Source: Chitinophagaceae bacterium IBVUCB1
GTDB lineage: Bacteria; Bacteroidota; Bacteroidia; Chitinophagales; Chitinophagaceae
Assembly: GCA_002127285.1 (NCBI GenBank)
Contig: NFUW01000002.1
Coordinates: 62,001 to 126,000 of the forward strand
DNA: 64,000 bases
Reading direction: 5' to 3'
The notes under the pieces were generated by a model. It was not told where the DNA came from and ran no database searches. It worked only from the letters and a program-made list of their open reading frames with translations. The translations under genes and the position numbers were made by a program. Below, piece by piece: positions 42,344 through 50,826 of this stretch. Each line of letters starts with the position of its first letter. Position 1 is the first letter of the stretch.

Positions 42344-43003
42344 ATGAATTGTAAGTACTGTAATCAACCATGCATCAAGAAAGGTCTACGTAACGGCCTG
42401 CAACAGATTTATTGCAAACACTGTAGAAAATATCAACGCGCTACATATATAAGGAGATAATTAAGCACGGCAGAACAAGATTGTCTTGTTAAATTAATGA
42501 GGAAAGGTGTAAGTATGCGCGGTATAGGTTACTTACTCACTATATCGGTCAGTAGCGTTGTCAGGTATATAAGGCGTATTTCAGCTGTAATTGCGAAACC
42601 AACTCATGCTGAGTGTCAACAGGTATATGAGGTAGATGAGATGCAAACTTATATTGGCTCCAAACAAGAAGTCAATCGGGTATATATCATGTATTGTATT
42701 AATAGGGCAACAAGAGAAGTGATTAGTTTTATAGTAGGGAGGAGAACAAAAGAGAATTTAAACAAACTTGTGAATGCTGTTTTAGAACTTAGTCCCAAAC
42801 GTATTTGTACAGACGGATTGAATATCTATAGAAGTATCATCTCCCCACCTCTACATAGTGTTAGTAAGTATGGTACTAACAGAATAGAACGAAAGAACCT
42901 CTCTCTTCGAACAGACCTCAAGCGCTTAAGCCGTCGGACAATATGTTTCAGCCGAAGTTTACCAATGCTTGTTGCTTGTTTGAGGATTTACTTTTGGGGG
43001 TAG
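42344..43003 (+). pseudogene. IS1-family transposase interrupted by a stop codon
   Basis: The N-terminal piece (ATG 42344) is a zinc-ribbon DNA-binding part with CKYCNQPC and YCKHCRKYQ, typical of InsA-type ends. TAA at 42458-42460 interrupts it. The same frame continues without shift through LSTAEQDCLVKLMRKG into the DDE catalytic part: D in YEVDEMQTYIG, D in RICTDGLN, E in GTNRIERKNLSLRTDLKRL, and the family ending ACLRIYFWG. The frame is continuous across the stop, so this is a single-ORF IS1-type transposase with a nonsense mutation, not a two-ORF frameshift element. Flanking inverted repeats were not resolved. Confidence 0.8.
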
Positions 43004-43336
43004 TATAAAATAAACGGAAGATGTGAATGAGCGTATAGTTATTTTAGTAAGCCACAATGTGTGAAATGTTGTAATGAAAGCGTAACAAAGGTGTAATGTA
43101 TACGTAAGATTCACTGATTTTTCCGTATAAAACCTAACTAAATCGTCTGAAAATGTAACTGATACTTAGGAATGCTAAAATCAGGACGAGTCAGAAGTCA
43201 CAAACTAAGAGAACAGCTTCAAAGAGCTTCAAATGTCTTCAAAGAGCTTCAAGTATCTTTTATGACTTAGTATGTTTGTCATAGTAAATACAATCAACCC
43301 TAATTGCTCAAAAGAGCTGCTAAGAAGACAAACAAT
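43004..43336. other. Gene-free stretch with 10-bp-period repeats
   Basis: It separates the IS1-type remnant from the small element genes and holds the CTTCAAA array at 43214-43253. Otherwise AT-rich, with no gene. Confidence 0.45.
43214..43253 (+). repeat. Four tandem 10-bp units (NNNCTTCAAA)
   Basis: Units CAGCTTCAAA, GAGCTTCAAA, TGTCTTCAAA and GAGCTTCAAG follow each other at exactly one helical turn. They lie about 85 bp upstream of the DUF4248-type gene. Candidate binding array for an element-encoded regulator or recombination factor. Confidence 0.65.
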
Positions 43337-43579
43337 ATGCAAGAACAAACTCGACCGTCCACAAACAATTATTCAGAATTTGAATTACGTTCTTACTCAA
43401 GAAAAGAATTAGCACAACTATATTTTCCCGACAGTAGCCATAAATCAGCAACCCAAAATCTCAGACGTTGGTTGAATATCCATACATCCCATCAAGTTTT
43501 CTTAGACAGTATTTCAAGGAAGCAGCTTTTTCGCAGAGCCGAGGTTGAAATGATAATAGAATTGATTGGGGAACCTTGA
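43337..43579 (+). CDS. DUF4248-like small element protein
   Basis: 80 aa from the ATG at 43337; an upstream TTG is less likely. The sequence (FELRSYSRKELAQLYFPD, then SATQNLRRWLNIH and KQLFRRAEVEMIIELIGEP) fits the DUF4248 family of small proteins from Bacteroidota mobile elements. It has a helix-turn-helix-like look and may bind DNA as an excision or control factor. It sits between the 10-bp repeats and the recombinase, on the recombinase strand. Confidence 0.6.
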   Translation: MQEQTRPSTNNYSEFELRSYSRKELAQLYFPDSSHKSATQNLRRWLNIHTSHQVFLDSISRKQLFRRAEVEMIIELIGEP

Positions 43580-43640
43580 TTATAATAAGCTATTGCTAAC
43601 AGTAAATATTTACGAAACATTCATAGTTAAAAACAAAATA

Positions 43641-43853
43641 ATGCAAAAGAACATTGATATACCATTACCAATATTGGAAACCATAGCAGAGATGATGGAA
43701 CTACATAATTTAAGGCATGAAGTTATAGCAGGTAACGCAATGGATAAAACCGTCACACTTGAAATTAAATATGAAAGAGAGACTCGAAGTTTTATGCATG
43801 ACATAGAAGATTATGTAGAAGACTTTAGGGAGGGATTAATAACACTAGGTTAA
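43641..43853 (+). CDS. Hypothetical 70-aa element protein
   Basis: The ATG at 43641 is preferred over upstream non-ATG starts because the protein then begins MQKNIDIPLPILETIAEMM, a regular helix. The acidic end (DIEDYVEDFREGLITLG) suggests a small soluble protein. No family is recognised. It lies in line with the recombinase and DUF4248-type gene. Confidence 0.5.
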   Translation: MQKNIDIPLPILETIAEMMELHNLRHEVIAGNAMDKTVTLEIKYERETRSFMHDIEDYVEDFREGLITLG

Positions 43854-43941
43854 TTACGAATATTACTCTATCTAACTCTAAAAAAACTTACAACAACCAA
43901 TCATGCAGTATGCTGATTGGTTATTTTTTACCCAATATCAT

Positions 43942-44091
43942 ATGAATAAGAAGGAGACACATGATGTCAGTTCGACAGATTGGTTACGACAATATGAAGG
44001 ATGTGAAAACTATTCAGATGAAGAAGCGATCCTTATTACCCAAAGTTTAGAAACTCTCGCAGCATTATTGTTAAGTCAAATAAATTCATAA
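43942..44091 (+). CDS. Hypothetical short element protein
   Basis: 49 aa from the ATG at 43942 (MNKKETHDVSSTDWLRQYEG), or 62 aa from an ATG at 43903. Acidic and helical, ending LETLAALLLSQINS. No family is recognised; supported only by its place in a run of small genes before the recombinase. Confidence 0.4.
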   Translation: MNKKETHDVSSTDWLRQYEGCENYSDEEAILITQSLETLAALLLSQINS

Positions 44092-44151
44092 ATAATTGAT
44101 TATCAATATTTTGTATCTTTACACAGGATAAAAATCAAAAGATAAAACAAG

Positions 44152-45876
44152 ATGACCAATATATCCTCCTTTGCCAGATTTGGGAAGACGAACAATGTTA
44201 ATGCGAATCATAATCAGATTAAAACGGCAGTAGCCTATACCAGAGTATCCAGTAAAGAACAGGCAGATAAAAACCTGTCACTGGATTTCCAGCTAAAAGC
44301 AATACAAGACAATGCCGCAAGAAACAATATAGCTATTACCCAATATTTTGGTGGTACCTATGAAAGTGCAAAGACTGATGGCAGGAAAGAATTTCTGCGA
44401 ATGCTGGAATACATCAAAAAGAATAAAGGCGAAATTACACATATATTAGTCTACACATTAGACCGCTTCAGTCGAACAGGTGGAGGTGCCATTAAGCTTG
44501 CACAAGAATTACGAGAAAAGTACGGTGTAGAAGTTTATGCAGTAACTCAACCAACAGATACTTCAAATCCAAGTGGTATATTACAGCAATCAATACATTT
44601 TATCTTCTCTCAATACGATAATGAACTTAGGAAGCAAAGAGCCGTTGCAGGTTTGAAAGAGAAGTTTGCACAAGGTGTTTGGGCTGCCAGAGTGCCAATG
44701 GGTTATGATATCGTCAAAAGTAATGGTGAGCGTAAGATTGTAGTTAATGCAATAGGCAAAAAGCTAAGAAAGGCTTTCTTTTGGAAGTATGAAGGCATGA
44801 AAAACGAAGCAATCATAGGGAGGTTGAAAGCCACTGGTGTTCCTATGTATAAGCAACAACTTACTAAAATCTTCAAAAATCCCTTCTATTGCGGCTTATT
44901 ATCACACGGAATGCTGGAAGGCAGAGTTATAGAAGGTAAGCATGAAAAACTCATCTCTCAAGAACTCTTTTTAAGCATTAACGAGATACATACTCAATCT
45001 GGCAATTATGGTGTGCCACATAAAAAGGAAATGGCAGAAGTACCATTGAAAGTGTTTGCCAGATGCTCAGAATGCAATCAGCCCTTTACGGGTTATATAG
45101 TCAAAGCAAAAGGCTTATGGTATTATAAATGCAGAACCAAAGGCTGTAAATGCAACAAGAATGTCAAGGAGTTCCATGATAAGTTTCTTGAGCTATTAAA
45201 CCGATACAGCATCAAAGAGGAACTTATTGCGCCACTAAAAGCAAAAATGGAACGAGTATGGAAAACATTAAATGCCGAGTCTTACGAATTAGAAGCAGCA
45301 TATAAAAAGCAACTCTCTGTAATTGAGTCGAAGATTGAAAATATTGAAGAGAGCTACTATGTGAATAAAGAAATGACCAAAGAAACCTTTGATAAGTTCT
45401 ATCCAAAATATGCCAATGAACGCTCAGAGATTACAAAGAAACTAAGTCAATTGGGAGGTGGAATTTCGAACCCTGAGCAAGCAATTAGGAAAGCAATACG
45501 GTTATCGTCAGAACTGGCTACCATGTGGACATGTAGCGATATTAGCAAAAAGGAAAAACTGCAAAAACTAGTATTTCCTGACGGAATTATATATGACAGG
45601 CAAAAAAGCAGATTTCGAACAGAAAAAGTAAATATTGTATTTGCATTAATTGCAAGCCTGAACGGAGATACGGAGAAAAAGAAAAAGGGACAAACTGATG
45701 CTTTTGCAAGTTTGTCCCTATCAGCGGAGAAAGAGGGATTCGAACCCTCGGTACCCTTTGACAGGTACACACACTTTCCAGGCGTGCCTCTTAAACCACT
45801 CGAGCATCTCTCCGTAAGGGCTGCAAATCTACTTAAAAAAATCAGCAACCGAATAGCTTTTCTGCATTGGCTGTAG
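44152..45876 (+). CDS. Large serine recombinase (island integrase)
   Basis: 574 aa as written. Resolvase catalytic domain (about 25-170) with the nucleophile Ser in TAVAYTRVSSKEQADKN and the DRFSRTGGG motif; recombinase domain (about 190-300, IVVNAIGKKLRKAFFWKYEG); zinc ribbon CSECNQPF with CRTKGCKC (about 305-345); a coiled coil (about 365-420). The true protein probably ends near residue 520-550: the final codons read through the terminator and the whole tRNA-Ser gene on the opposite strand (EKEGFEPS is translated tRNA). In a circular form the frame would run instead through the left-end sequence to a stop at 1358-1360. Confidence 0.88.
   Translation: MTNISSFARFGKTNNVNANHNQIKTAVAYTRVSSKEQADKNLSLDFQLKAIQDNAARNNIAITQYFGGTYESAKTDGRKEFLRMLEYIKKNKGEITHILVYTLDRFSRTGGGAIKLAQELREKYGVEVYAVTQPTDTSNPSGILQQSIHFIFSQYDNELRKQRAVAGLKEKFAQGVWAARVPMGYDIVKSNGERKIVVNAIGKKLRKAFFWKYEGMKNEAIIGRLKATGVPMYKQQLTKIFKNPFYCGLLSHGMLEGRVIEGKHEKLISQELFLSINEIHTQSGNYGVPHKKEMAEVPLKVFARCSECNQPFTGYIVKAKGLWYYKCRTKGCKCNKNVKEFHDKFLELLNRYSIKEELIAPLKAKMERVWKTLNAESYELEAAYKKQLSVIESKIENIEESYYVNKEMTKETFDKFYPKYANERSEITKKLSQLGGGISNPEQAIRKAIRLSSELATMWTCSDISKKEKLQKLVFPDGIIYDRQKSRFRTEKVNIVFALIASLNGDTEKKKKGQTDAFASLSLSAEKEGFEPSVPFDRYTHFPGVPLKPLEHLSVRAANLLKKISNRIAFLHWL
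45681..45718 (-). terminator. Terminator of tRNA-Ser inside the island end
   Basis: GGGACAAACT pairs perfectly with AGTTTGTCCC over 10 bp. Read leftward it is followed by TTTTTC. It lies within the recombinase frame and would now end tRNA-Ser transcription. Confidence 0.65.
45724..45738. repeat. Proximal attachment-site copy (tRNA-Ser 3' end)
   Basis: The 15 bases shared with 1292-1306. They form the acceptor and T-stem end of the tRNA. Confidence 0.6.
45725..45813 (-). tRNA. tRNA-Ser (anticodon GGA)
   Basis: 89 nt. Acceptor stem GGAGAGA with TTTCTCC, D-arm GAGTGGTTTAAGAGG, anticodon stem-loop CACGC-CTGGAAA-GTGTG, a long class II variable arm closed by TACC and GGTA, and T-arm GAGGG-TTCGAAT-CCCTC. 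CCA is not encoded. It reads UCC and UCU Ser codons. The island abuts its 3' end, and the gene stays intact because the last 15 bases are restored by the attachment-site duplication. Confidence 0.95.
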
Positions 45877-46606
45877 TAATGCGGGCTACTTCTTCGCGGC
45901 TCATTTGCATCACATCACCAATCTTTTCGGCTATCAGTGGCAGGTAGGCACTTTCATTGCGCTTGCCCCGGTAGGGCATGGGTGCCAGATAGGGTGCATC
46001 CGTTTCCAGCACTATGTGTTGCAAGCCTGTTTCTTTTATAATATCGGGCAGGGTGCTTTTCTTAAATGTAACTACACCGCCTATGCCCAAATAAAAACCG
46101 AGGTCTATGATTTGTTTGGCTTCATCTATTGTGCCGCTAAAGCAATGAAACACCCCGCACAGTTGCCCATTTTGCTTGCCGCGCACTATGTCTATACAGT
46201 CTTGTGTAGATTCCCGGCTGTGGATAACTATCGGCAGTTTGTGTTGCAATGCCCAATCTATCTGTGTGGCAAATGCTTGTTTTTGCTGCGCTACATGGGT
46301 TTTATCCCAATAATAATCGAGCCCTATTTCGCCTAAGGCATAAAACTTTTCTTTTGCCAGCCATGCTTCTGCAATAGCCAGTTCGTCTTTGTAATTGTCT
46401 TTTACATAACAAGGGTGCAGCCCCATCATGGGGTAGCAGTTGGCAGGCCATGCAGCAGCAATACGCATCATAGCTGCTATAGTGCTGCTATCGCAGTTGG
46501 GCATATACATTTTGCCAACGCCCGCATCTATGGCGCGTTGTATCATGTCTGTTTCGTCTGCGTTCAGTTGCTCTTCGTACAGGTGTGTATGCGTATCTAT
46601 ATACAT
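45842..46606 (-). CDS. TatD-family metal-dependent hydrolase
   Basis: 254 aa from the ATG at 46606 (MYIDTHTHLYEEQL); longer frames upstream overlap the next gene's end and add no conserved residues. Metal ligands are in IDTHTHL, LGEIGLDYYW, IVIHSRES, VFHCFSG and ETDAPYLAP, the complete TatD set. It is a cytoplasmic nuclease or D-aminoacyl-tRNA deacylase-type enzyme. It begins 5 bp after the deacetylase stop, so the two are co-transcribed. Confidence 0.93.
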   Translation of the reverse strand: MYIDTHTHLYEEQLNADETDMIQRAIDAGVGKMYMPNCDSSTIAAMMRIAAAWPANCYPMMGLHPCYVKDNYKDELAIAEAWLAKEKFYALGEIGLDYYWDKTHVAQQKQAFATQIDWALQHKLPIVIHSRESTQDCIDIVRGKQNGQLCGVFHCFSGTIDEAKQIIDLGFYLGIGGVVTFKKSTLPDIIKETGLQHIVLETDAPYLAPMPYRGKRNESAYLPLIAEKIGDVMQMSREEVARITTANAEKLFGC

Positions 46607-46611
46607 GGGTA

Positions 46612-47247
46612 TCAATGTTTGGGCAGGGCTTTCATCTCCCAGCTTTTTTGTTGGCAGTATGCCAATACTTGTGGCAGCGCGTAGCTCATCCTGTCCCACG
46701 CTTTTTCACTATCGTGAAAAACGATGATAGAGCCGGGCTCTATATTATCCAGCACATTGGCAAGGCATTTTTCGGGTGGCAGCATGGTGTCAAAATCACC
46801 ACTCAATACATCCCACATATAGATATAGTACGCGGGGCGTTTATTGAGCAACCTGTTTGCCTGACTGCGCTTGATGCGCCCATAAGGCGGACGAAACAGC
46901 TTGCTGTTGATGTGCTTGGCGGCTTTGTCTATATCGTTTATATAAGTTTCCGTTTTGGTAAACCAGCCATTCATGTGGTTGTGTGTATGGTTGCCGACGG
47001 TGTGTCCCTCTGCAAGGGTTCGGTTATATACATCACCATGTTTGACTACGTTGTTGCCTATGCAAAAAAATGTGGCTTTGGCATTGTATTTTTTAAGTTC
47101 GTCGAGCACAAAGGGAGTGATGGTTGGGTGTGGTCCGTCATCAAACGTCAGATATACCGATGGCTTATCATGCTGCGGCATCTTCCAATTGAGATGACAG
47201 TAAAACAAACGGCTGAGCCACCATGGCGTTTTAACAAGGTATGCCAT
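46612..47247 (-). CDS. Polysaccharide deacetylase (NodB homology) family protein
   Basis: 211 aa. NodB motifs are present: motif 1 TFDDGPHPT, motif 2 HTVGNHTHNH, motif 3 RPPYGRIKRSQ, and a late catalytic His in IVFHDSEKA. The enzyme removes acetyl groups from a cell-envelope polysaccharide; the exact substrate is unknown. No cleaved signal peptide is clear, though the N-terminus is moderately hydrophobic. Confidence 0.9.
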   Translation of the reverse strand: MAYLVKTPWWLSRLFYCHLNWKMPQHDKPSVYLTFDDGPHPTITPFVLDELKKYNAKATFFCIGNNVVKHGDVYNRTLAEGHTVGNHTHNHMNGWFTKTETYINDIDKAAKHINSKLFRPPYGRIKRSQANRLLNKRPAYYIYMWDVLSGDFDTMLPPEKCLANVLDNIEPGSIIVFHDSEKAWDRMSYALPQVLAYCQQKSWEMKALPKH

Positions 47248-47270
47248 AGTGCAAACAAACGAATTTAAAA

Positions 47271-48014
47271 TCAGATTTCAATAAAATTGGCTTTCTGTAT
47301 CCATGCAGTTTTGCCATCGGGTAGGGTGGCTTCTTGCCAGTTGCCGTTGGTAGTGCCTGTTAGTAATATGGTAGTGCCTTCGGGTATGCTTAATGATTTG
47401 CCTGCATTGGGTTTATCCATGGCATTGGTGTTATTCATCACAACGGCTATGTGGCTGTTGGCTTTGCGCATAGCAGCGGTAAACGACAGGATGATACATA
47501 CTGAAAGCAGTACCCATGCGCCTGCCCTTGCCTGAAAGGGTAGTGGAAATGGTGATTTGCCCAGCCTGTTGAGTATGGCATAGCCAATGAGTAATAAGAA
47601 TAGCAAGAGGCTAACAACAGCCCAAGTATTGGCAGTAGATGCTGCCGTCAAACCTTTCCACCAGCGCAGGAAGAAGATGTCTTGCACTTGAGGTATGCGA
47701 TTGGGTATGCGGCTTTGGGCAAGCAGCAGATTGTCTTGTATGTTCTTGTCTTTGGGGTTGATGTGAAGTGCGCGTTGGTAGTTGAATATAGCAAGTCCTA
47801 TACGGTTCAGTTTGTAATACGCATTGCCGAGGTTATAATACACTTCGCTTGCTGATGGTTTGCCTGCGGTTATCTGCTCGTAATAGTATGCTGCTGTATC
47901 ATAGTTTTTTTGCTGATAAGCGGTATTGGCTTTTTGCCAATATATGTTGATATTATCTGTCGCAAGTAAGTTGACAGACAGCAAACAAAACGCTATGATG
48001 ATGAATGCCCTCAT
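47271..48014 (-). CDS. batE: BatE-like TPR and SH3-domain protein
   Basis: 247 aa. Signal peptide, TPR repeats (AAYYYEQITAGKPSASEVYYNLGNAYYKLN and following, about 35-105), two membrane spans (TWAVVSLLLFLLLIGYAIL and AWVLLSVCIILSFTAAM) and a C-terminal bacterial SH3-like domain (IPEGTTILLTGTTNGNWQEA). This is the BatE layout. It overlaps the batD stop by 4 bp. Bat proteins form an envelope complex linked to stress tolerance in Bacteroidota. Confidence 0.88.
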   Translation of the reverse strand: MRAFIIIAFCLLSVNLLATDNINIYWQKANTAYQQKNYDTAAYYYEQITAGKPSASEVYYNLGNAYYKLNRIGLAIFNYQRALHINPKDKNIQDNLLLAQSRIPNRIPQVQDIFFLRWWKGLTAASTANTWAVVSLLLFLLLIGYAILNRLGKSPFPLPFQARAGAWVLLSVCIILSFTAAMRKANSHIAVVMNNTNAMDKPNAGKSLSIPEGTTILLTGTTNGNWQEATLPDGKTAWIQKANFIEI

Positions 48015-50002
48015 TTCTTAAAACAATCTTCCAGTTTGCTGATGATGTCTATTGCCTCGTTATATGTATTGTTCATTTGCTGTATGCCGTTGTAGCCTGC
48101 ATATAGGGCTGTTTCGCAATCGGTAACAATGCGTTCGGTGCGTGCCATCAGGTCGGCAGGTATGTTTTTACGGCTCATAGCTTCGTTTGCCATTTGGTGC
48201 GACAGGGCAGAGAGTGGTATGTTCAGCTTATCGCTAAGGTACAGCCACACGGCTTTTGATATTTCTTCGTAGAAGGCTTTTTCTTGCTTGTTAGTTAAGT
48301 GTGTTTGTGCGGTAGCCAAGCGTTTCAGGGCTACTTTGTTAGCACGCCTGTTTTTCAGCAGCACGGTATCTTTAGACAATTCTTCTTCTCTGCGCCGCCA
48401 GAAGGCAATACCCATAAATGCCAACAAAGGCGTAGCATACAAAGACCAGTAACCTACGGTAAATAATAATGGCTTGCTGTTGTAGCTAACATTGGTAAGA
48501 GGCTTGGTTTGTATGCCATGTATATCGCCGATGGCAATGGCATTGTTTGTGCCACCGCTTTTGCCCTGCTTTACGTTCAGCTTGATAGCCTCTGTATTCA
48601 GAGTGATGTATTTGCCCGTTTGTGTGTTGTAGAAAGTAAATGCAGCAGGTGGTATGGTGTATTCGCCTGCGGTATTGGGGGTGATGGGGTATGTGATTAT
48701 TTTAGAACCGCTGATGGTTGTTGTACGCCCCGTGATGGTATCGAGTATTACAGGGTCGAGCGAGGTGAGACCATTGGGCAGGTTTAGCTTAGGGGCTTCT
48801 ATCAATTTCAGATTACCGCTACCTGATATAGTGAGTTGCAGGTTGGCTACATCGTCTGTCGTCAGGTTGGTTTTGTCTATTTTGCTTTTGATGGTGAAGT
48901 TGCCAACAGCACCTGTATAGTCTGCTGGCTTACCGTCTTCTGGTAGTGGGGTAACGTTTATCTTAACAGGCTTACTTTTCAGATGCACTTTTACATCTTT
49001 ATATGCCATGCCCCCAAAGAAATCCTGATTGAAGAAAGGATCATCCATAAACAAGCTCCCGAAAGCGTTTTGAAAAAACGGGTCATCGAATGGGCTATTG
49101 TATGCGCTGCGCCTTGCCTGCATCATTACACGGGCTACACCTTCTGCCTCGGCAGGGTCTAATTCCAGTGTGCCTATTTGCTGTGGAAAGAGGGCTGATT
49201 TTTTGAGGGTAAATACCTGATATTTTTTGCCATCCAATATTTCCTCTACAGGTTTCATATTTCCCTTGGGCAATTCAAAGTCTTGTGTCCAGAAACCATT
49301 GAGCGATGGGAGTTTTGATATGGCGCAGTTCATGGGTATGCGCGCATATAACTTGTAAGTAGCTGTTATCTGCTCGCCCACACGTACTTTATCTTTATCT
49401 ACCGTTACGCGGATGAAGAGGTCTTTATCAAGGTTTACTTTGGCATCTTCGGTAGGTTGTTGCTGTGCTTGCTGCTGACGTAGTGCCTGCATCTGTTGTT
49501 GGCGGCGACGTTGCATTGCGGTAAAAGGGTCGTCGAAAAAATCAGCAAATGGGTCTTGGCTTTGCTGCCTTTGCTGCATTACTGTGCCTTGTACTACTTG
49601 TATATTCAATTGGTTGGATTGGTAGGTATGCCCCGCAGCATCTTTAGCAACGGCAGGCCCTAATACATAGTTGCCCACTTTGCGCGGCTGTATCACATAG
49701 GTAATGTTAATGCCTTGCGTTCCCGTCATTTTTCCATTCACAATCGTCATGTTTGAAAACTGTTGTGAAAAGGGACCGCCGACTATCACAAAATCTTTAG
49801 TGAGATTGGCAGGCGGGTTGAGTGCTTGTAAATCGCCAGCATTCTGGATGGTGTATTGAATTTCCATCCTATCTTGAACACCAATCTTATCGGTAGCAGC
49901 CTGCGCAACGAAAACGACATTTTGCGCTAACGAAATATTACAGCCTACCAGTACCAGTATGCTAACAATATAATATCGCCACATATAATGAATGCGTGTC
50001 AT
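48011..50002 (-). CDS. batD: BatD family protein
   Basis: 663 aa. Signal peptide (YYIVSILVLVGCNISLAQ), an extracytoplasmic region of repeated beta domains (VRVGEQITATYKLYARIP, GTLELDPAEAEG) with a Gln/Arg-rich segment around 150-185, one membrane span (YWSLYATPLLAFMGIAFW) and a short cytoplasmic tail. This matches the BatD/oxygen-tolerance family. It is translationally coupled to batE. Any batA-C partners would lie outside the window. Confidence 0.92.
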   Translation of the reverse strand: MTRIHYMWRYYIVSILVLVGCNISLAQNVVFVAQAATDKIGVQDRMEIQYTIQNAGDLQALNPPANLTKDFVIVGGPFSQQFSNMTIVNGKMTGTQGINITYVIQPRKVGNYVLGPAVAKDAAGHTYQSNQLNIQVVQGTVMQQRQQSQDPFADFFDDPFTAMQRRRQQQMQALRQQQAQQQPTEDAKVNLDKDLFIRVTVDKDKVRVGEQITATYKLYARIPMNCAISKLPSLNGFWTQDFELPKGNMKPVEEILDGKKYQVFTLKKSALFPQQIGTLELDPAEAEGVARVMMQARRSAYNSPFDDPFFQNAFGSLFMDDPFFNQDFFGGMAYKDVKVHLKSKPVKINVTPLPEDGKPADYTGAVGNFTIKSKIDKTNLTTDDVANLQLTISGSGNLKLIEAPKLNLPNGLTSLDPVILDTITGRTTTISGSKIITYPITPNTAGEYTIPPAAFTFYNTQTGKYITLNTEAIKLNVKQGKSGGTNNAIAIGDIHGIQTKPLTNVSYNSKPLLFTVGYWSLYATPLLAFMGIAFWRRREEELSKDTVLLKNRRANKVALKRLATAQTHLTNKQEKAFYEEISKAVWLYLSDKLNIPLSALSHQMANEAMSRKNIPADLMARTERIVTDCETALYAGYNGIQQMNNTYNEAIDIISKLEDCFKK

Positions 50003-50079
50003 TTTTGGGGTGGTACAAAAATATAGGATAGCCCCTGCCGATAGGCATAATAAACTGTGAAAGCGGTGTTAAAATACCG

Positions 50080-50784
50080 TTATAAATCGCCCAACTGGGG
50101 GCGTATCAGGATGGTTTCCACACATGCTTGCGGCGACAGGTTGGCAGCAGCCCATACCATATCGGCAATATCTGCCGCCTGCATGATGCGTTCTTGCGGC
50201 ACACCGCTACCATCCCAAGAGCGGCTGTAAACAGCCCCGGGCGATACGGTGGTTACTTTTATCATATCCTGCTTCAATTCTTCCCGCAGGTTTTCTGAAA
50301 AACCGAGAAGTGCGTATTTGGTGATGCTATATGCGCCACCGCCGGGGTAGGCTTTGTGGCTGGCTACAGAGCAGATGTTGAATATATGCCCTTGCTGTTG
50401 CTGCTTCATAACAGGCAACAACTTGCGGGTGATGTGGTATGCGCTGTACAGGTTCAGGTTCATCAATTGTTCCAATTGCCCTTCAGGCTCGGTTGCCAAA
50501 GAGCCGGGGTAGTAAGTGCCTGCATTGTTTACCAATACATCTATAGATGCAAAGTGTTGCAGCACCTCATCGGCAAATGCAATAGCACCCTGCTTGGTAG
50601 CTACATCGGCAACTATAGCCAGTACACTGCGATTGGGGTATTGTGCAGCCCATTCGTTTTTCAAGGCAGTTAAGTCCTCGCCGTTTCGCGCGCAGATGGC
50701 AATGTCAAAACCCTGCGATAAAAACTTACCTGCAATAGCACGGCCTATACCTTGTGTAGCTCCCGTTATAACGGCATTTGGCAT
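50080..50784 (-). CDS. Short-chain dehydrogenase/reductase
   Basis: 234 aa from the ATG at 50784 (MPNAVITGATQGIGRAIAG). Rossmann motif TGATQGIG, NNAG in LVNNAGTYYPG, catalytic Ser in CSVASHKA and the YxxxK pair in YSITKYALLG. An NAD(P)-dependent oxidoreductase of unknown substrate. It is divergent from the Dph6-like gene, with 42 bp between the start codons, so their promoters overlap. Confidence 0.92.
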   Translation of the reverse strand: MPNAVITGATQGIGRAIAGKFLSQGFDIAICARNGEDLTALKNEWAAQYPNRSVLAIVADVATKQGAIAFADEVLQHFASIDVLVNNAGTYYPGSLATEPEGQLEQLMNLNLYSAYHITRKLLPVMKQQQQGHIFNICSVASHKAYPGGGAYSITKYALLGFSENLREELKQDMIKVTTVSPGAVYSRSWDGSGVPQERIMQAADIADMVWAAANLSPQACVETILIRPQLGDL

Positions 50785-50826
50785 GATGTATTCTTTATTG
50801 CATGTAAAATACGTTGATTTGCAGAA

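Larger units (their letters stand above)
1292..45738. mobile_element. Candidate 44.4-kb genomic island in tRNA-Ser(GGA)
   Basis: The proposed limits are a 15-bp direct repeat, GCGGAGAAAGAGGGA, at 1292-1306 and at 45724-45738. The right copy is the 3' acceptor and T-stem end of the intact tRNA-Ser gene. A serine recombinase lies immediately inside the right end. Between the repeats the DNA is visibly more AT-rich than on either side and carries IS21 and IS1 remnants, a DUF4248-type element gene and accessory metabolism. A terminator in the right orientation for the tRNA is found beyond the left copy. Conjugation genes are not seen, so it would be non-self-transmissible or decayed. The limits are inferred from the repeat, not from an empty site. 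Confidence 0.65.

Noticed and set aside
43214-43253. Possible CRISPR array
   Set aside because: Units are only 10 bp with no spacers; no cas genes nearby.
46585-47268. 227-codon plus-strand frame
   Set aside because: Antisense to the polysaccharide deacetylase, whose catalytic motifs are complete.
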